NCBI GenBank assembly: GCA_023639215.1
Contig: CP097899.1
Location: 813,501 to 877,500 of the forward strand
Direction of reading: 5' to 3'
DNA length: 64,000 nt
Source of the DNA: Candidatus Pristimantibacillus lignocellulolyticus
Lineage (GTDB): Bacteria; Bacillota; Bacilli; Paenibacillales; Paenibacillaceae
This document shows positions 18,673 to 28,928 of the stretch, in pieces (the stretch's first letter is position 1; every line of letters begins with the position of its first letter). The position numbers and the translations under genes were made by a program. The notes under the pieces were generated by a model. That model did no database searches and was not told the DNA's origin. It was given only the letters and a program-made list of their open reading frames with translations.

Positions 18673-19602
18673 TTTCTGAGTGGCAAACGTATTGCGTTCC
18701 CAAAACACCCCATCCACATACCCCTGGATGGATCCATCTTCTTCTGCCATTTCCAAGCGCTTCTCTGCCCATGTACAATAGACATCATTCTGCTCAATGC
18801 CAACATAATGACGTCCTAACTTTTTCGCAGTAACGGATGTGGTACCTGAACCCATAAATGGATCAAAAACAATATCGCCCTTATTCGAGCTAGCTAATAT
18901 TAGTTTCGCTAATAATTTCTCCGGTTTTTGCGTTGGATGGGCTGTATTCTCAGCCATAGACCAATACGGAATTGAAATGTCATCCCAGAAATTTGATGGA
19001 GACGTATTACGAAAATTACCCTCTTTCGTCTCTTCCCAATCTTTCGGCTTACCATCTACTCGATAAGGAGCAATGACTTTTTTACGTATCTTCACAGCCT
19101 CTAGATTAAACGTGTAATCTTTGGACATCGTAGCAAACCATACATCTTCCATGCCATTTTTCCAATTCCTACTGGCACCACGACCTTTCTCGCGTTGCCA
19201 TGTAATACGATTCAAGACATTTAATTTCTCCATAAGAACACTACCAATAATTAAGCTAGATTTCCAATCACAACATACATAAATACTTGCATTCGGCTTA
19301 AGCAATGGCAATACTTTATCAACCCAATCTATCGTATATTCACGATAGTTTTCTTCACTCTGCTTTGTAAATTTTGCGCCATGATAATTTTTCTCAAGAT
19401 TATAGGGTGGATCTACGATTAATAAATCTACAAATTGATGCGGTAATAATGGTAGAACTTCTAATGAGTTACCGTGAATACTTTTATCTATAATTTCATC
19501 GATCATAACTTCTGATTGTACTTGAATACATCTTTCATAATACTGTGAACCTTCTTCAACAGAAATATCAATCGTCTTATTTCTAGCTGATTTTTCTTTC
19601 AT
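18649..19602 (-). CDS. Site-specific DNA methyltransferase (amino-methylating, solitary), repeat-derived C-terminal tail
   Basis: DNA methyltransferase of 317 residues that transfers a methyl group from S-adenosylmethionine to an adenine N6 or cytosine N4. The catalytic motif DPPYNLEKNY lies near residue 65 and the AdoMet motif DPFMGSGTT near 250, so the order is catalytic first, as in the beta class. HPTQKPEKLLAKLILAS is the conserved helix before the AdoMet motif. No restriction endonuclease gene is adjacent, so it is probably a solitary or regulatory methylase. The last eight or so residues (KGSSKSGL) and the stop codon are encoded by the edge of repeat locus B, so the original C-terminus seems to have been replaced. 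The ATG follows GAGGTGA. The recognition site is unknown. Confidence 0.88.
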   Translation of the reverse strand: MKEKSARNKTIDISVEEGSQYYERCIQVQSEVMIDEIIDKSIHGNSLEVLPLLPHQFVDLLIVDPPYNLEKNYHGAKFTKQSEENYREYTIDWVDKVLPLLKPNASIYVCCDWKSSLIIGSVLMEKLNVLNRITWQREKGRGASRNWKNGMEDVWFATMSKDYTFNLEAVKIRKKVIAPYRVDGKPKDWEETKEGNFRNTSPSNFWDDISIPYWSMAENTAHPTQKPEKLLAKLILASSNKGDIVFDPFMGSGTTSVTAKKLGRHYVGIEQNDVYCTWAEKRLEMAEEDGSIQGYVDGVFWERNTFATQKGSSKSGL

Positions 19603-19764
19603 CGTTCACCTCGTTACGATACCTATCGAGTTTACTCTTAGCTATCTATTTTGTGTTGTAGTTTATCATACTTACTATACGAAAACAACGAATTAACCTA
19701 CAGTATAATACATATGCTCAAGACTAACTCATACTGTAATTTGGAATATGCGACTATTAATTAG

Positions 19765-20532
19765 TTACTGTACTCTTTTGGCATGAATAATAAATCTAGC
19801 ATCCGTTACCTCGTACGTACAAGTTACTAATGTAATTAGTTGGTCTTCTGAAGTCACTTCAACACCAGTATCATAGCGTGATTTTTTTATTATTTTGTCT
19901 AAATAAGTACTGTACTGCTGCTCGTCTGCAAACTCATATTCAAAAAACTGATCCTCAGGAGAATAAATATATACAGAAAAGATTTGCCAATTCGTTGAGC
20001 CATCTAGACCCTCAAATGTGATCGTATTATGCTCTTTATAGTAAGCAGCATCTTTATATTTGGATAGCTCTCCAAACATACTTCCATCCTTCATATGATG
20101 ACCATAAATGACAGTATGGATATCTTCATTGACATCCTTATTACGATAATCCATAAATATTGAGCCGCGTGTAGATGATTGTTTTTCAACATTATGATTA
20201 AGGTAATAATCATTATCGCTAGATTGTACTACAGGATAATTAATCCCCGTATTTTCAATGCTAATCCAGCCAACAATATCAGAATTAATTTCTAATAATT
20301 GATCAAACCGCTCCCTATACTGCTGCTTCAATTGCTGCTCGGTTAACTCGCCTTGTGCTACATTGTTCAAATCTTGCTGAACTTTCTGTACATTCTCATA
20401 TTGCTGCTTCATACGCTCATTCAGCTTGTTGCTTACATAACCATCATATAGGTATTGCGCTAAGTGGTAACCGCTGTACAGAAAAATGGTGATAACAATA
20501 CATAGCGCGACACGCTTAATAATTTTCCCCAT
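19765..20532 (-). CDS. srtB: Class B sortase
   Basis: Membrane-anchored transpeptidase of about 255 residues that joins surface proteins to the cell wall. One N-terminal membrane helix (about residues 8-26) is followed by a glutamine-rich linker, then the sortase fold. The catalytic histidine is in VIYGHHMKDG (about 143), the cysteine in TLVTCTYE (about 237) and the arginine in DARFIIHAKR near the end. The YGHHMKDGSMFGEL and the extra helix before the cysteine are class B traits. The ATG at 20530-20532 follows GAGGGA; an in-frame TTG four codons upstream has no proper ribosome site. It lies downstream of the LPKTG surface protein on the same strand, its probable substrate. Confidence 0.92.
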   Translation of the reverse strand: MGKIIKRVALCIVITIFLYSGYHLAQYLYDGYVSNKLNERMKQQYENVQKVQQDLNNVAQGELTEQQLKQQYRERFDQLLEINSDIVGWISIENTGINYPVVQSSDNDYYLNHNVEKQSSTRGSIFMDYRNKDVNEDIHTVIYGHHMKDGSMFGELSKYKDAAYYKEHNTITFEGLDGSTNWQIFSVYIYSPEDQFFEYEFADEQQYSTYLDKIIKKSRYDTGVEVTSEDQLITLVTCTYEVTDARFIIHAKRVQ

Positions 20533-20640
20533 CGTATCCCTCAATCTCTCAATCTATTTCATCGTTTTGCCTGCATCATTCAAATTATACCTTATTGTGC
20601 AATTAATAAAGGCTGCTTTCTGAAGAACCTCTTAAACAAG

Positions 20641-20674
20641 GAATGCGTACATTCCTACTGGAACGTACGCATTC
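20641..20674 (-). terminator. Hairpin after the surface-protein gene
   Basis: GAATGCGTAC (20641-20650) pairs with GTACGCATTC (20665-20674) around 14 bases, 15 bases past the surface-protein stop. On the minus strand CCTTGTTT follows, so termination may be partial and let some transcription reach the sortase gene. Confidence 0.6.
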
Positions 20675-20688
20675 TGTAATTTAGTGAA

Positions 20689-23600
20689 TTATTGTTTATA
20701 AGTTCTTCTTCTACCAACTAACAGTAAAGCCACAATAGCCAATCCACTACCTACAAACAACCATATCATAGTCGAAATAGAATCTCCAGTTTTTGGTAGT
20801 TGGTTACTTTGGTTTGCTCCACCTGTGTTATTACCGCCATTAACTCCTGGCTTATTACTGTCTATATCCGTTTCTGTAGAACCAGTTCCAGGAGTACCAC
20901 CTGGCCCATTTGAATCTGTATCTGGTTTTTCAGGTTTAACACCTGATACGTTGACTTTTTTATTTACAAAAGTAAATGCTTGAGTCACACCATCAATTGT
21001 AATATTAATTGCTATTACTCCATCAGATTTCTCATAAAGATCAGGTGCAACTAACTCTTTCAAACTATAAGAACCGTATGGAATATTTTTGAAGTCTGCA
21101 ATACCTTCGCTGTCACTTACTGCTACTTCAACTAATTTACCATCTTTATCATATAAGCCAAATTTCGCACCATTTAGCGGTTCGTCATTCTCGTTCACCT
21201 TATTTACAACAATGTCGTTACGAATAAGACGATTTTCGACTGTTCCAGCATCATGTGTTTTCGCATCATCAGTTACCGTCACAGGTAATATTACAGTAGA
21301 AAGTATATAGCCCTCTAGAGCTTCAACTTCTTTTACAACATATTTACCAGGAAGAATATTCGTAAATGTTGCAATACCGCTAGCATTTGTCGTGCTATTG
21401 GCAATTGCTGATGTAAATGCTGTATCTGTTGCTTTATACAATGCGAATTTCACGCCTGCAAGTGGTGCACCTGCTTCATCTACTTTTTGCACACTCACGT
21501 TTGGCCAAGGTGCGTCACTGCTACGTTCGTTGACAAATGTCAACTTCACATAATAGTTTTCGCTTGAAATTGTAACATTTTCGATCTGATCTGATTTCAC
21601 ATAGTTTTTAGGTGCTTCAAGCTCCTTAACTGTGTAAACTCCTCCAATCACCTCTGTGAAACGAACAATACCAGAACTATTTGTTACTCCTTCAGCAACA
21701 AGAGTGCCCATTACATTGTAAAGTCCGAATTTTGCACCAGTAAGTGGATCACTTAGTTCATTAACTTTTTTAACTTCAATAGTACCTTCGATTAACTCTA
21801 CCGGTCTCAATTGATTTTCGAAGTTTCCAAGATTATAAGTATGTCCCTCTATTCTAATAGAAACAGACAGTTCCTCATCTGAATGATAATAACCACCAGG
21901 AGGAGCAACTTCAATAATCGTATAATCTCCGTACTCTACATCTTCAAAAAGAACGATACCATTATCATCGGAGACCGCAGTTGCGATTTCATTATCGAAC
22001 TTTGTATCATCTGATGCATATAACGCAAAGGTTGCATTCTTTAACGGTTTGCCAGTCGACTTATCAACTTTCTCGAATTTAACATCGCCTGTTATAATCT
22101 CATTTGTTACATTTGGAAGTGTTACCGTAGTATTGTGCTTGATCCCATTAATATCTACAGTCCCAACATCGCTTGTTAATGGATTGTAGCCAACAGGTGC
22201 TGTTTTCTCACGAATAACATACTTTCCTTCACCAACATCAACAAATGTCACTTTACCGTCAGTACCACTTGTTTTCGTTTGAACAAGCTGATTGTTGTTG
22301 TTTACATCTAATAACTCAAATACTGCACCTGCTAGCGGTTGGTTCTTTTCACTTACTTTTAAGAACTCAATACTCGCTTTAATAAGTGTATTGGCTACTG
22401 GAGCAAGCTGTTTTGTTTTATTATGATCCGCATTGGAGATCGTTACGGTATCAATAATACCTTCAATTAGCTTATAGCCATACGGAGGAGAAATCTCTTT
22501 TATAGTGTAAGTACCTTCGCCTACATTGGTAAATGTTACTTTACCATCAGTGCCGGATGTTACTCTATTAATTTCTACATTTTGAGTATTGTACAGACCG
22601 AATGTAGCTCCGGCCAACGGTTGACTGTTTTCATTGTTTTTAACAAATTCAATAGAAGCTTGGATCAATACGTTTGTTACGTTACCAAGATCAATTGTTG
22701 AACCATGATTTGCTTCAGTAATCGTAGTTGTGAATACATCTCCAGTAAGCGGCATATAACCAAATGGAGTTTTCGTTTCACGAATCGTATATGATCCTGC
22801 TAAAACGTTTTTGAATTCTACAAGTCCATCTTCATCAGATTCTGATGTTGCTACTGCAACATTACCGCTGTTATACAACTTAAACTCTGCACCTTCGAGT
22901 TCGTCTCCTGAATCGTCTAGCTTAACGAATTCAATGTTTGCTCGAATCAATGAATTTGAAACATCTGCTAGTGCTATCGTTGTTCCATGGTCTGCTTCGG
23001 TAACCTCAACAGCATGAACAACTCCTGTTAGGGTACGGTAACCAGCTGGAGCTAAAATTTCACGAATATCGTATTCTCCATAATTAACATTTTCAAATGA
23101 TACAACGCCTAAGCTGTTACTTGTAGCTGTAGCTAAAGGAGTCGAGCTAGCAGCCGCTCCACGAGGGAATAAACCAAACTCTGCGCCTGCTAAAGGATTT
23201 CCAGCTTCATTTTTCTTGATAAACTGTACAGTCGCTTTAATCTCTTCATTAGCAAAAACTAATTCCAAATACTTAGGAGTGTGTGAAGCTGTTAATGTTA
23301 TTGGAATTGCATCCTCTACAACAGCTCCTGTTGTCGTAGCAGTTACTGGAGTGCCGTTCACACTTACATCTCCACTTAATAGATAACCTGTTGGGGCCTG
23401 CACCTCTTTAATATAGTAAGGCAGGTCAAACTTAATTCGATTGAATTCCAGTTCTCCATCTACTGTTACTTTCTCTTGAACCTTATTGCCATATTGATCA
23501 TATAAGGCAAAGGTTGCTCCAGATAATTTAACATTGTTATCATCTAGATCTACCTTATTAACGATAAATTTACCAAGATTACCGTACCCCAAGCTTCCAG

Positions 23601-26349
23601 CTTGTAAGAAGGTTACTTGGCGTGAATCGTTAGACTGGTAAGCACCATCAATTGGAACGGCAACATTATCTTTAGAACCGAACAGATTAATACTATTAGA
23701 GAAGCTAGATCCCGATGTTACCGATTCAGTTACATACGTACGGAACGAAAGCTTATACGCCTTATCAATCGTATCATTTGGGAAATTGAATCTAAATTCT
23801 CTAGTCGTAGCATCATATACAATATGCGAGCCATTAAGTGTAATTGGCGTACCTGCACCTAAACCATCAATTCCGCTTGTCGGAATATTGTTAGGCACGT
23901 TAATTGCTCCACTATATGCAATTAACTCCACACTTGTTGTGTCTAGCTCAAGACCTGCTTGCAAATTATCAATTAACCAGAATCTATCAACATCTAGCAA
24001 CTGATTAAGATTAACTGCATTGGAATTCAAATAAACAACCCAATCAATATACTTGTTACCATTAGCGGTTGGAATACCCTTTTTACTTACAATATGGTTG
24101 CTAATGGTTTGCGTTGCAGGATCAGTATTAGATCTTGATGTTTCATTATGTGTTAATGTTGCTTCATTCGTAACATCAAAATTACCATTATTCAACGTAT
24201 TGTTTTGTGAAATAAACTGGGACAGATCCGTAATGGTAGTATCGAAATAAATGGTGTATTGCTCTGTAATAGGCGAATTAAAAGCAAATGTTACAACATC
24301 TGTTCCACTAACCGTTACTAGACCCGTGACAGGATTACCACTAAGATTAACTACTCTTACACTGCTAGGTACAAATGTAAGGCCGTCAGGAATATCGTCT
24401 ACAATGCTGATATTTGAAAGTGAAATCGCATCGTACAAGCTAGGATTAGTTCCTGCTTTCGCTGTACTTGGAGTTGTTGCCCCGTTTTCATTGACAGTCA
24501 GTCTCCATGTAATCGTACGCTCAGCTACATCTAGATCGTAGCCTTCTGAATCCTTTTTCAACACATTACTTGTAAAGCCCTGCGTTCCTGTACTACTACG
24601 GTTAATTACCCCACTAGTAAAGGTAGCAGTGTTGGAAAAGCGAGTCGTATTATTACTAATAAAGTTAGCTGTAATGTTTTCTGTAGTAGCAGGCTTTGTG
24701 TCAAAGGTAATCGTGTATCTGGAATTAATATCAGAATTAAACTCATAGGTAAGTGTTCTAGTTCCAGGAATAAAGTTAAAATCGCCACCAGTATAAGCAT
24801 TACCTTGATGGTCCACAATTCGAGCAGACCCCTGAATATACTGTTGAGTGGTAGGGATAACATCTGTAATCATTGGTGCAACCAAATTAATATTTTCGCT
24901 ATTAATATTAATTGACCATGAAATGACACCATTTGCTCGGTTATAACCCGCACCTGACTTGGTGAATAGATTACTGCCTACTCCTACTGAAGCATTTTTT
25001 ACTACCCCAGTTCCAGTAAGACCATCCCAAGTAAGCACCGCTGCATTTGTAAAGTTGTAACTTCCATTTTCTAGGAAACGAGCTGGCGCAATTTCAGTTT
25101 CGTACGTAATCGTAACCTCATTCGTAATATTACCTAGGTTAAAAGTAAGTTCTGAGCCACTTGTTACTGGAGTAACACTACCACCATTTACAGTTGCAGT
25201 TCCAGCAATGTAAGTTAGTCCAGCAGGAAGCGTATCCTTAATAATGGCATTGTTGAATGCTAGCTCATCTTCATTCACGACAATCGTCCAAGTAATATTT
25301 TTGGTATTATTCGCTGTTGTTGTAGCATTATAACTTCCTGATTTACTTAAAATATTAAGTGGAATAGTTACAGTTTTCGGGCTATCCGCATTCGTTGTTT
25401 CGTTATCATCATGCTGAAGTGTAGCGTTATTCGTTACAGCAATGGACGTATCCCCTGCTTCTAGCGCTGCAAGCAACGATGCTTCTCTTAAAGAAGTAAC
25501 AAAAGTAATTTCCTGCTGCGTTGTAATATCACCTAAAGCAATTGACAAGTTATTTCCAGTAACGGTTACAGCACCTGTAGCAGGTACAGCCCCATTAATT
25601 TTTATAGATAAGTCATCGAGGGACTGACTCGCCGGAATAGCATCAACGATTACTGCATTATTAACAGCGACATTCTCTTTGTTTACAGTAATTTTCCATG
25701 CAATGTCAGTTCCGTTAGTGATAGCTCCGTCCTTTTGCACGGTAACAGGATCTGGCTCAGGTATTGGATCCTTTTTAAAGGTTAGCGTCACCTTTTGGTT
25801 TGGTATACCGAACGAAATATCCGTAGCTGTACCATCTGCATTAATTTGAGTTTCATCAAAATTACCAGCTAAGAAAAAGGCGCCACCTACGTTAGATAGC
25901 GTTTGTACACTATCTGAAAAAACAAGCTTGATTTTGTTGCCAGCAATTAAATACGCTGTAGCAACTACTGTTCCATCATCTTCATTTATTAGAGTAGTCG
26001 CATATATCTCTTGACCTGCTGCAGGTACAATTGGAAATTTAATAGCTGCAGGAACATCCAAAATAATGAAGTCATCCTCAACGATTGAGTGCACATTAGG
26101 CACGGTGAACTCATACAAAAGCATAAAGTCAGTATCTTTCTCTAGATCAGGTGTTCCAATAAGCGTATTACCAGGCATTGTGCCTACCTTTTGTCTAATA
26201 TCTACACCAGTAATAAATTGAGAAGCTACTTGCCCCGTCACATCATTACCTGAACCTGCTGCATACGAGACTAATACTTTCGAAATAGAACTAGCTTGCA
26301 ATGCAATAACTAGTAAACAAATCCATATAATCTTTGCATATTTACGCAT
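20689..26349 (-). CDS. LPKTG-anchored surface protein with DUF11-like and nine SpaA/Cna-B repeats
   Basis: Cell-wall surface protein of 1886 residues. A signal peptide (about 1-31, hydrophobic after RKYAK, ending VSYAA) is followed by an Ig-like domain (about 45-195) and several DUF11-like beta domains of 100-150 residues, each opening with a W-x-I-x-V-N pattern. From about residue 926 come nine SpaA/Cna-B modules of 80-95 residues, each with an early lysine (such as VNKVNE, FVKLDD), a GAxFxLY strand and a late YxIxE glutamate, the residues that form isopeptide bonds in this family. A Gly/Pro/Asn linker leads to LPKTG at 1851-1855, a hydrophobic helix and RRRTYKQ tail. A role in adhesion or aggregation is inferred. 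The sortase gene lies downstream and the agr operon upstream. Confidence 0.93.
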   Translation of the reverse strand: MRKYAKIIWICLLVIALQASSISKVLVSYAAGSGNDVTGQVASQFITGVDIRQKVGTMPGNTLIGTPDLEKDTDFMLLYEFTVPNVHSIVEDDFIILDVPAAIKFPIVPAAGQEIYATTLINEDDGTVVATAYLIAGNKIKLVFSDSVQTLSNVGGAFFLAGNFDETQINADGTATDISFGIPNQKVTLTFKKDPIPEPDPVTVQKDGAITNGTDIAWKITVNKENVAVNNAVIVDAIPASQSLDDLSIKINGAVPATGAVTVTGNNLSIALGDITTQQEITFVTSLREASLLAALEAGDTSIAVTNNATLQHDDNETTNADSPKTVTIPLNILSKSGSYNATTTANNTKNITWTIVVNEDELAFNNAIIKDTLPAGLTYIAGTATVNGGSVTPVTSGSELTFNLGNITNEVTITYETEIAPARFLENGSYNFTNAAVLTWDGLTGTGVVKNASVGVGSNLFTKSGAGYNRANGVISWSININSENINLVAPMITDVIPTTQQYIQGSARIVDHQGNAYTGGDFNFIPGTRTLTYEFNSDINSRYTITFDTKPATTENITANFISNNTTRFSNTATFTSGVINRSSTGTQGFTSNVLKKDSEGYDLDVAERTITWRLTVNENGATTPSTAKAGTNPSLYDAISLSNISIVDDIPDGLTFVPSSVRVVNLSGNPVTGLVTVSGTDVVTFAFNSPITEQYTIYFDTTITDLSQFISQNNTLNNGNFDVTNEATLTHNETSRSNTDPATQTISNHIVSKKGIPTANGNKYIDWVVYLNSNAVNLNQLLDVDRFWLIDNLQAGLELDTTSVELIAYSGAINVPNNIPTSGIDGLGAGTPITLNGSHIVYDATTREFRFNFPNDTIDKAYKLSFRTYVTESVTSGSSFSNSINLFGSKDNVAVPIDGAYQSNDSRQVTFLQAGSLGYGNLGKFIVNKVDLDDNNVKLSGATFALYDQYGNKVQEKVTVDGELEFNRIKFDLPYYIKEVQAPTGYLLSGDVSVNGTPVTATTTGAVVEDAIPITLTASHTPKYLELVFANEEIKATVQFIKKNEAGNPLAGAEFGLFPRGAAASSTPLATATSNSLGVVSFENVNYGEYDIREILAPAGYRTLTGVVHAVEVTEADHGTTIALADVSNSLIRANIEFVKLDDSGDELEGAEFKLYNSGNVAVATSESDEDGLVEFKNVLAGSYTIRETKTPFGYMPLTGDVFTTTITEANHGSTIDLGNVTNVLIQASIEFVKNNENSQPLAGATFGLYNTQNVEINRVTSGTDGKVTFTNVGEGTYTIKEISPPYGYKLIEGIIDTVTISNADHNKTKQLAPVANTLIKASIEFLKVSEKNQPLAGAVFELLDVNNNNQLVQTKTSGTDGKVTFVDVGEGKYVIREKTAPVGYNPLTSDVGTVDINGIKHNTTVTLPNVTNEIITGDVKFEKVDKSTGKPLKNATFALYASDDTKFDNEIATAVSDDNGIVLFEDVEYGDYTIIEVAPPGGYYHSDEELSVSIRIEGHTYNLGNFENQLRPVELIEGTIEVKKVNELSDPLTGAKFGLYNVMGTLVAEGVTNSSGIVRFTEVIGGVYTVKELEAPKNYVKSDQIENVTISSENYYVKLTFVNERSSDAPWPNVSVQKVDEAGAPLAGVKFALYKATDTAFTSAIANSTTNASGIATFTNILPGKYVVKEVEALEGYILSTVILPVTVTDDAKTHDAGTVENRLIRNDIVVNKVNENDEPLNGAKFGLYDKDGKLVEVAVSDSEGIADFKNIPYGSYSLKELVAPDLYEKSDGVIAINITIDGVTQAFTFVNKKVNVSGVKPEKPDTDSNGPGGTPGTGSTETDIDSNKPGVNGGNNTGGANQSNQLPKTGDSISTMIWLFVGSGLAIVALLLVGRRRTYKQ

Positions 26350-26792
26350 TATGTACTCTACTTCCTTCCACTTGTATTTATTTCAAATCTATTATCTTAA
26401 TGCTAGTTGACGGTCAATTTTTGCACAGAACAAAAAGAGAACATGTTTCAATGTCCTATTCCATTCACTAGCTCAAGATTACGGCAAAACTCACTCCTCA
26501 TCCCTTTCTCTGCAATCTATTGTCATTGATCAATACATGTTTGCTCTCTAATTCAAAAATCTCCACAAATAATGCCTTTTAACATTATAGCTTCTATATC
26601 TGAAAAATAACTGATCTCGATTTGCATCACGAGACTATACCACATAATACTGATCAAAATTTGAACTTAAATTAATAGACAAACTGCTATACATTTTAAT
26701 TAGTTAAAGTAAATACGTCAAGCAAATACTACTCCTCTACTCTTTTAATCCTTACATTTATCTCCATATTTAATATCGGTATGTGCTAAAAA
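26350..26792. other. Intergenic region upstream of the surface-protein gene
   Basis: About 440 AT-rich bases between the agr terminator and the surface-protein start. No gene is seen. It must contain the surface-protein promoter. AgrA-type LytTR sites (nine-base direct repeats about one or two helical turns apart) were looked for; single GATCAGT and GCAGTTT motifs occur near 26612, 26651 and 26682 on the minus strand, but their spacing does not fit a convincing pair. Confidence 0.5.
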
Positions 26793-26832
26793 AAAATAAA
26801 GTATATCTTCGTATTAAGATATACTTTATTTT
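26793..26832 (-). terminator. Terminator of the agr operon
   Basis: A perfect 17-bp stem AAAATAAAGTATATCTT/AAGATATACTTTATTTT with a six-base loop, followed on the minus strand by a run of T. It lies 45 bases beyond the agrA stop. Confidence 0.9.
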
Positions 26833-26876
26833 TAATTTTTAATTGTACACGTTCAATAATGTCGTCTTTTAGCTTC

Positions 26877-27608
26877 TTAAAGCTCAACCTTCTCTAGCAA
26901 CTCTTTCATTAAGCGGAATGATACTGGACAAAGTGCCCCATTGCTCATCGTTAATAGCTTCGACCGCTTATCTACTTCTTTTATATGATTGATATTAACA
27001 ATATAACTTTTATGACAACGAAAGAATGGTCCATTAATTTCTTCAATCTCTTTAATTCTACCGTAAAATTCGTATCTTCCATTCTTTTCATGAAGCTCTA
27101 TCTTATGTTGTTGTACGGAGGTTTCGAAATAGTAAATATTATTGTATGGAATGTTTTTTATCTTTTCCCCAATTTTAATTTGGAAGAAATCTGTATCTAC
27201 TACTTGACCAATTTGTACATATTTATTAAAGGCTACCTGTAACGATTCTTTAACTTGTTCCGTAAACTTCGCATATTGATCCTTAACAATAAAATCTAAA
27301 GCCGCTAATTTATACGTAAATGTCAGTTTTAATTTCTCTGCGTGTGTCGTCACAAATATAATATTAGCCAATGGGTCTTTTTTTCTAATCTCCGCAGCTA
27401 GATCAATGCCTGTAAGTGCGGAATTTAATTCTATATCAAGAAAGAAACAATCTGCTTGATAATCCTTTAGATAGGTTAATACTTCATTGGGTCCTGATGC
27501 ACTTAATACAACTTCAATAGAAGGTTCACTGAACATCGCATAATTAATAATCGTTGCATGTATTTGTTGGCGTTGTTCCAATTCATCTTCACATATGATA
27601 ACCTTCAT
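26877..27608 (-). CDS. agrA: AgrA-like LytTR response regulator
   Basis: Response regulator of 243 residues. The receiver domain has CEDE at the start and phospho-acceptor Asp58 in CFFLDIEL; the C-terminal LytTR DNA-binding domain (about 140-240) shows the typical PYNNIYYFETSVQQHKIEL strand and FFRCHKSYIVNINHIKEVD. Such regulators bind direct-repeat sites and switch on quorum-regulated genes, usually including their own operon. The start ATG abuts the stop codon of the kinase gene, so the two are translationally coupled. Likely targets nearby are the agr promoter and perhaps the surface-protein gene; neither has been shown. Confidence 0.92.
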   Translation of the reverse strand: MKVIICEDELEQRQQIHATIINYAMFSEPSIEVVLSASGPNEVLTYLKDYQADCFFLDIELNSALTGIDLAAEIRKKDPLANIIFVTTHAEKLKLTFTYKLAALDFIVKDQYAKFTEQVKESLQVAFNKYVQIGQVVDTDFFQIKIGEKIKNIPYNNIYYFETSVQQHKIELHEKNGRYEFYGRIKEIEEINGPFFRCHKSYIVNINHIKEVDKRSKLLTMSNGALCPVSFRLMKELLEKVEL

Positions 27609-28910
27609 CTAACTTACCCTCCTTGTCTCTACAACTACCTCTTGAATAAACCATTCATTATCAATAGAGGTATTTATGACAGTATTCGGGTAGTTACTAA
27701 TTATACTTCGTACCGTTGATAATCCTAGCCCCCGCTGACTGCCTTTTGTCGATACATTTTCATCAAATAATCTCGATACATTAACGTCAATAAGATTGGT
27801 TCGATTCTCAATAACAATAACAACATTACCTTCTATTGTAAGCAATATAGCCACATTAATTTTTGCGAATTGGATATCTTCACTGCCTTCAATTGCATTA
27901 TCCAATAATATTCCAATGATGCGGGCTAAATCGATAATATCCATATCAATTTTTGTAATTTCATCCGGCACCTCTACATTAACAAGTACTTTAGACTTCT
28001 CTGCTGCAATGAGTTTGGTAGCAATCAAACCTTTTAATTCAGATATTTTAATATTTTTTAGTTGAATAAACATTAAGTTATGATGCAATGTTTGTTGCTC
28101 TACTTTAATAATGTGATCGTGAAAGTAACTTTTTAGCCCAGTCATATTATTATCATCAAGAAATCCACGCATCGTAAGTAATATATTGACGTAATCATGT
28201 CTGAATTTGTGCATATCTTGATTCACCTGCTCAAGTTCTTTCATATAATAAAGAAATTGTTCAAACTCTATTTCTTTTTGTCGTATACTATTCCGCTTCT
28301 TAAAGTAGTTAAGAAGTAGAGTAAATAAAATGATCATGGAAACGAAATAACTTAATTGTACAAGTAGATTGATCTTAACTAGTTGAAATTCATCGTTGCT
28401 TGTTTGTAAAAACATCGTTAAATATACAACGAACAACGTGACAATCATAATTATTAATAAAGAATATTGAACAAACCAAGGAAACTCCAACGATTTATTA
28501 TCTTTTTGAATGGTCACTTTGTAGATATGTATAAGCACGGCATAAATAAAACAAAACAACACTAGTTCAATAACTATAGAAGTCTCCCCAACACTATCAA
28601 TGAGATAGTTTTTTAACAACATCGAAAAGTGGTCGGCGACTATTCCACCGACCACTATGACGCAAAAATTCATTGCACTAAGTATGGTCTTTGTAATGAA
28701 GCAAAAAATAACAACAGTAGAAATAAGAAGATAGGTAATGAACAACCATTGTGGAAACCATATTAATAACAATATGGTCGGAACAACGGATATTAATATG
28801 TATAAAGCAATCATCTTCAGTGTCGGTTTTATATTCACTGTGTAAAAAAAACCACCAAATATAAAACTCAACTCCAACACGCCATGTGCTAGCATTTCTA
28901 ACTGTCTCAT
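27609..28910 (-). CDS. agrC: AgrC-like histidine kinase
   Basis: Peptide-sensing membrane kinase of 433 residues. Six or seven hydrophobic segments fill about residues 8-205. The dimerisation helix carries HKFRHDYVNILLTM with the phospho-acceptor histidine near 238, typical of the HPK10 (AgrC/ComD) group, and the ATPase domain has DNAIEGSED (N box) and GSQRGLGLSTVR (G box). The ATG is 18 bases after the agrD stop and follows GAGGGG. It should detect the cyclic peptide derived from agrD and phosphorylate AgrA. Confidence 0.93.
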   Translation of the reverse strand: MRQLEMLAHGVLELSFIFGGFFYTVNIKPTLKMIALYILISVVPTILLLIWFPQWLFITYLLISTVVIFCFITKTILSAMNFCVIVVGGIVADHFSMLLKNYLIDSVGETSIVIELVLFCFIYAVLIHIYKVTIQKDNKSLEFPWFVQYSLLIIMIVTLFVVYLTMFLQTSNDEFQLVKINLLVQLSYFVSMIILFTLLLNYFKKRNSIRQKEIEFEQFLYYMKELEQVNQDMHKFRHDYVNILLTMRGFLDDNNMTGLKSYFHDHIIKVEQQTLHHNLMFIQLKNIKISELKGLIATKLIAAEKSKVLVNVEVPDEITKIDMDIIDLARIIGILLDNAIEGSEDIQFAKINVAILLTIEGNVVIVIENRTNLIDVNVSRLFDENVSTKGSQRGLGLSTVRSIISNYPNTVINTSIDNEWFIQEVVVETRRVS

Positions 28911-28928
28911 TTTTTGCCCCTCATTGAC

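Noticed and set aside
18216..18806. Long overlapping open frames on both strands in repeat locus B, with internal duplication.
   Set aside because: The 183-bp unit is a multiple of three, so open frames repeat by chance; there are no ribosome sites, and the frames overlap the methyltransferase gene.
18649..19602. Complete restriction-modification system.
   Set aside because: Only the methyltransferase is present; neighbours are a sortase gene and repeats, with no endonuclease or specificity subunit.
26350..26792. AgrA (LytTR) binding sites upstream of the surface-protein gene.
   Set aside because: Several CAGT-containing motifs occur, but their spacing does not fit the direct-repeat layout.
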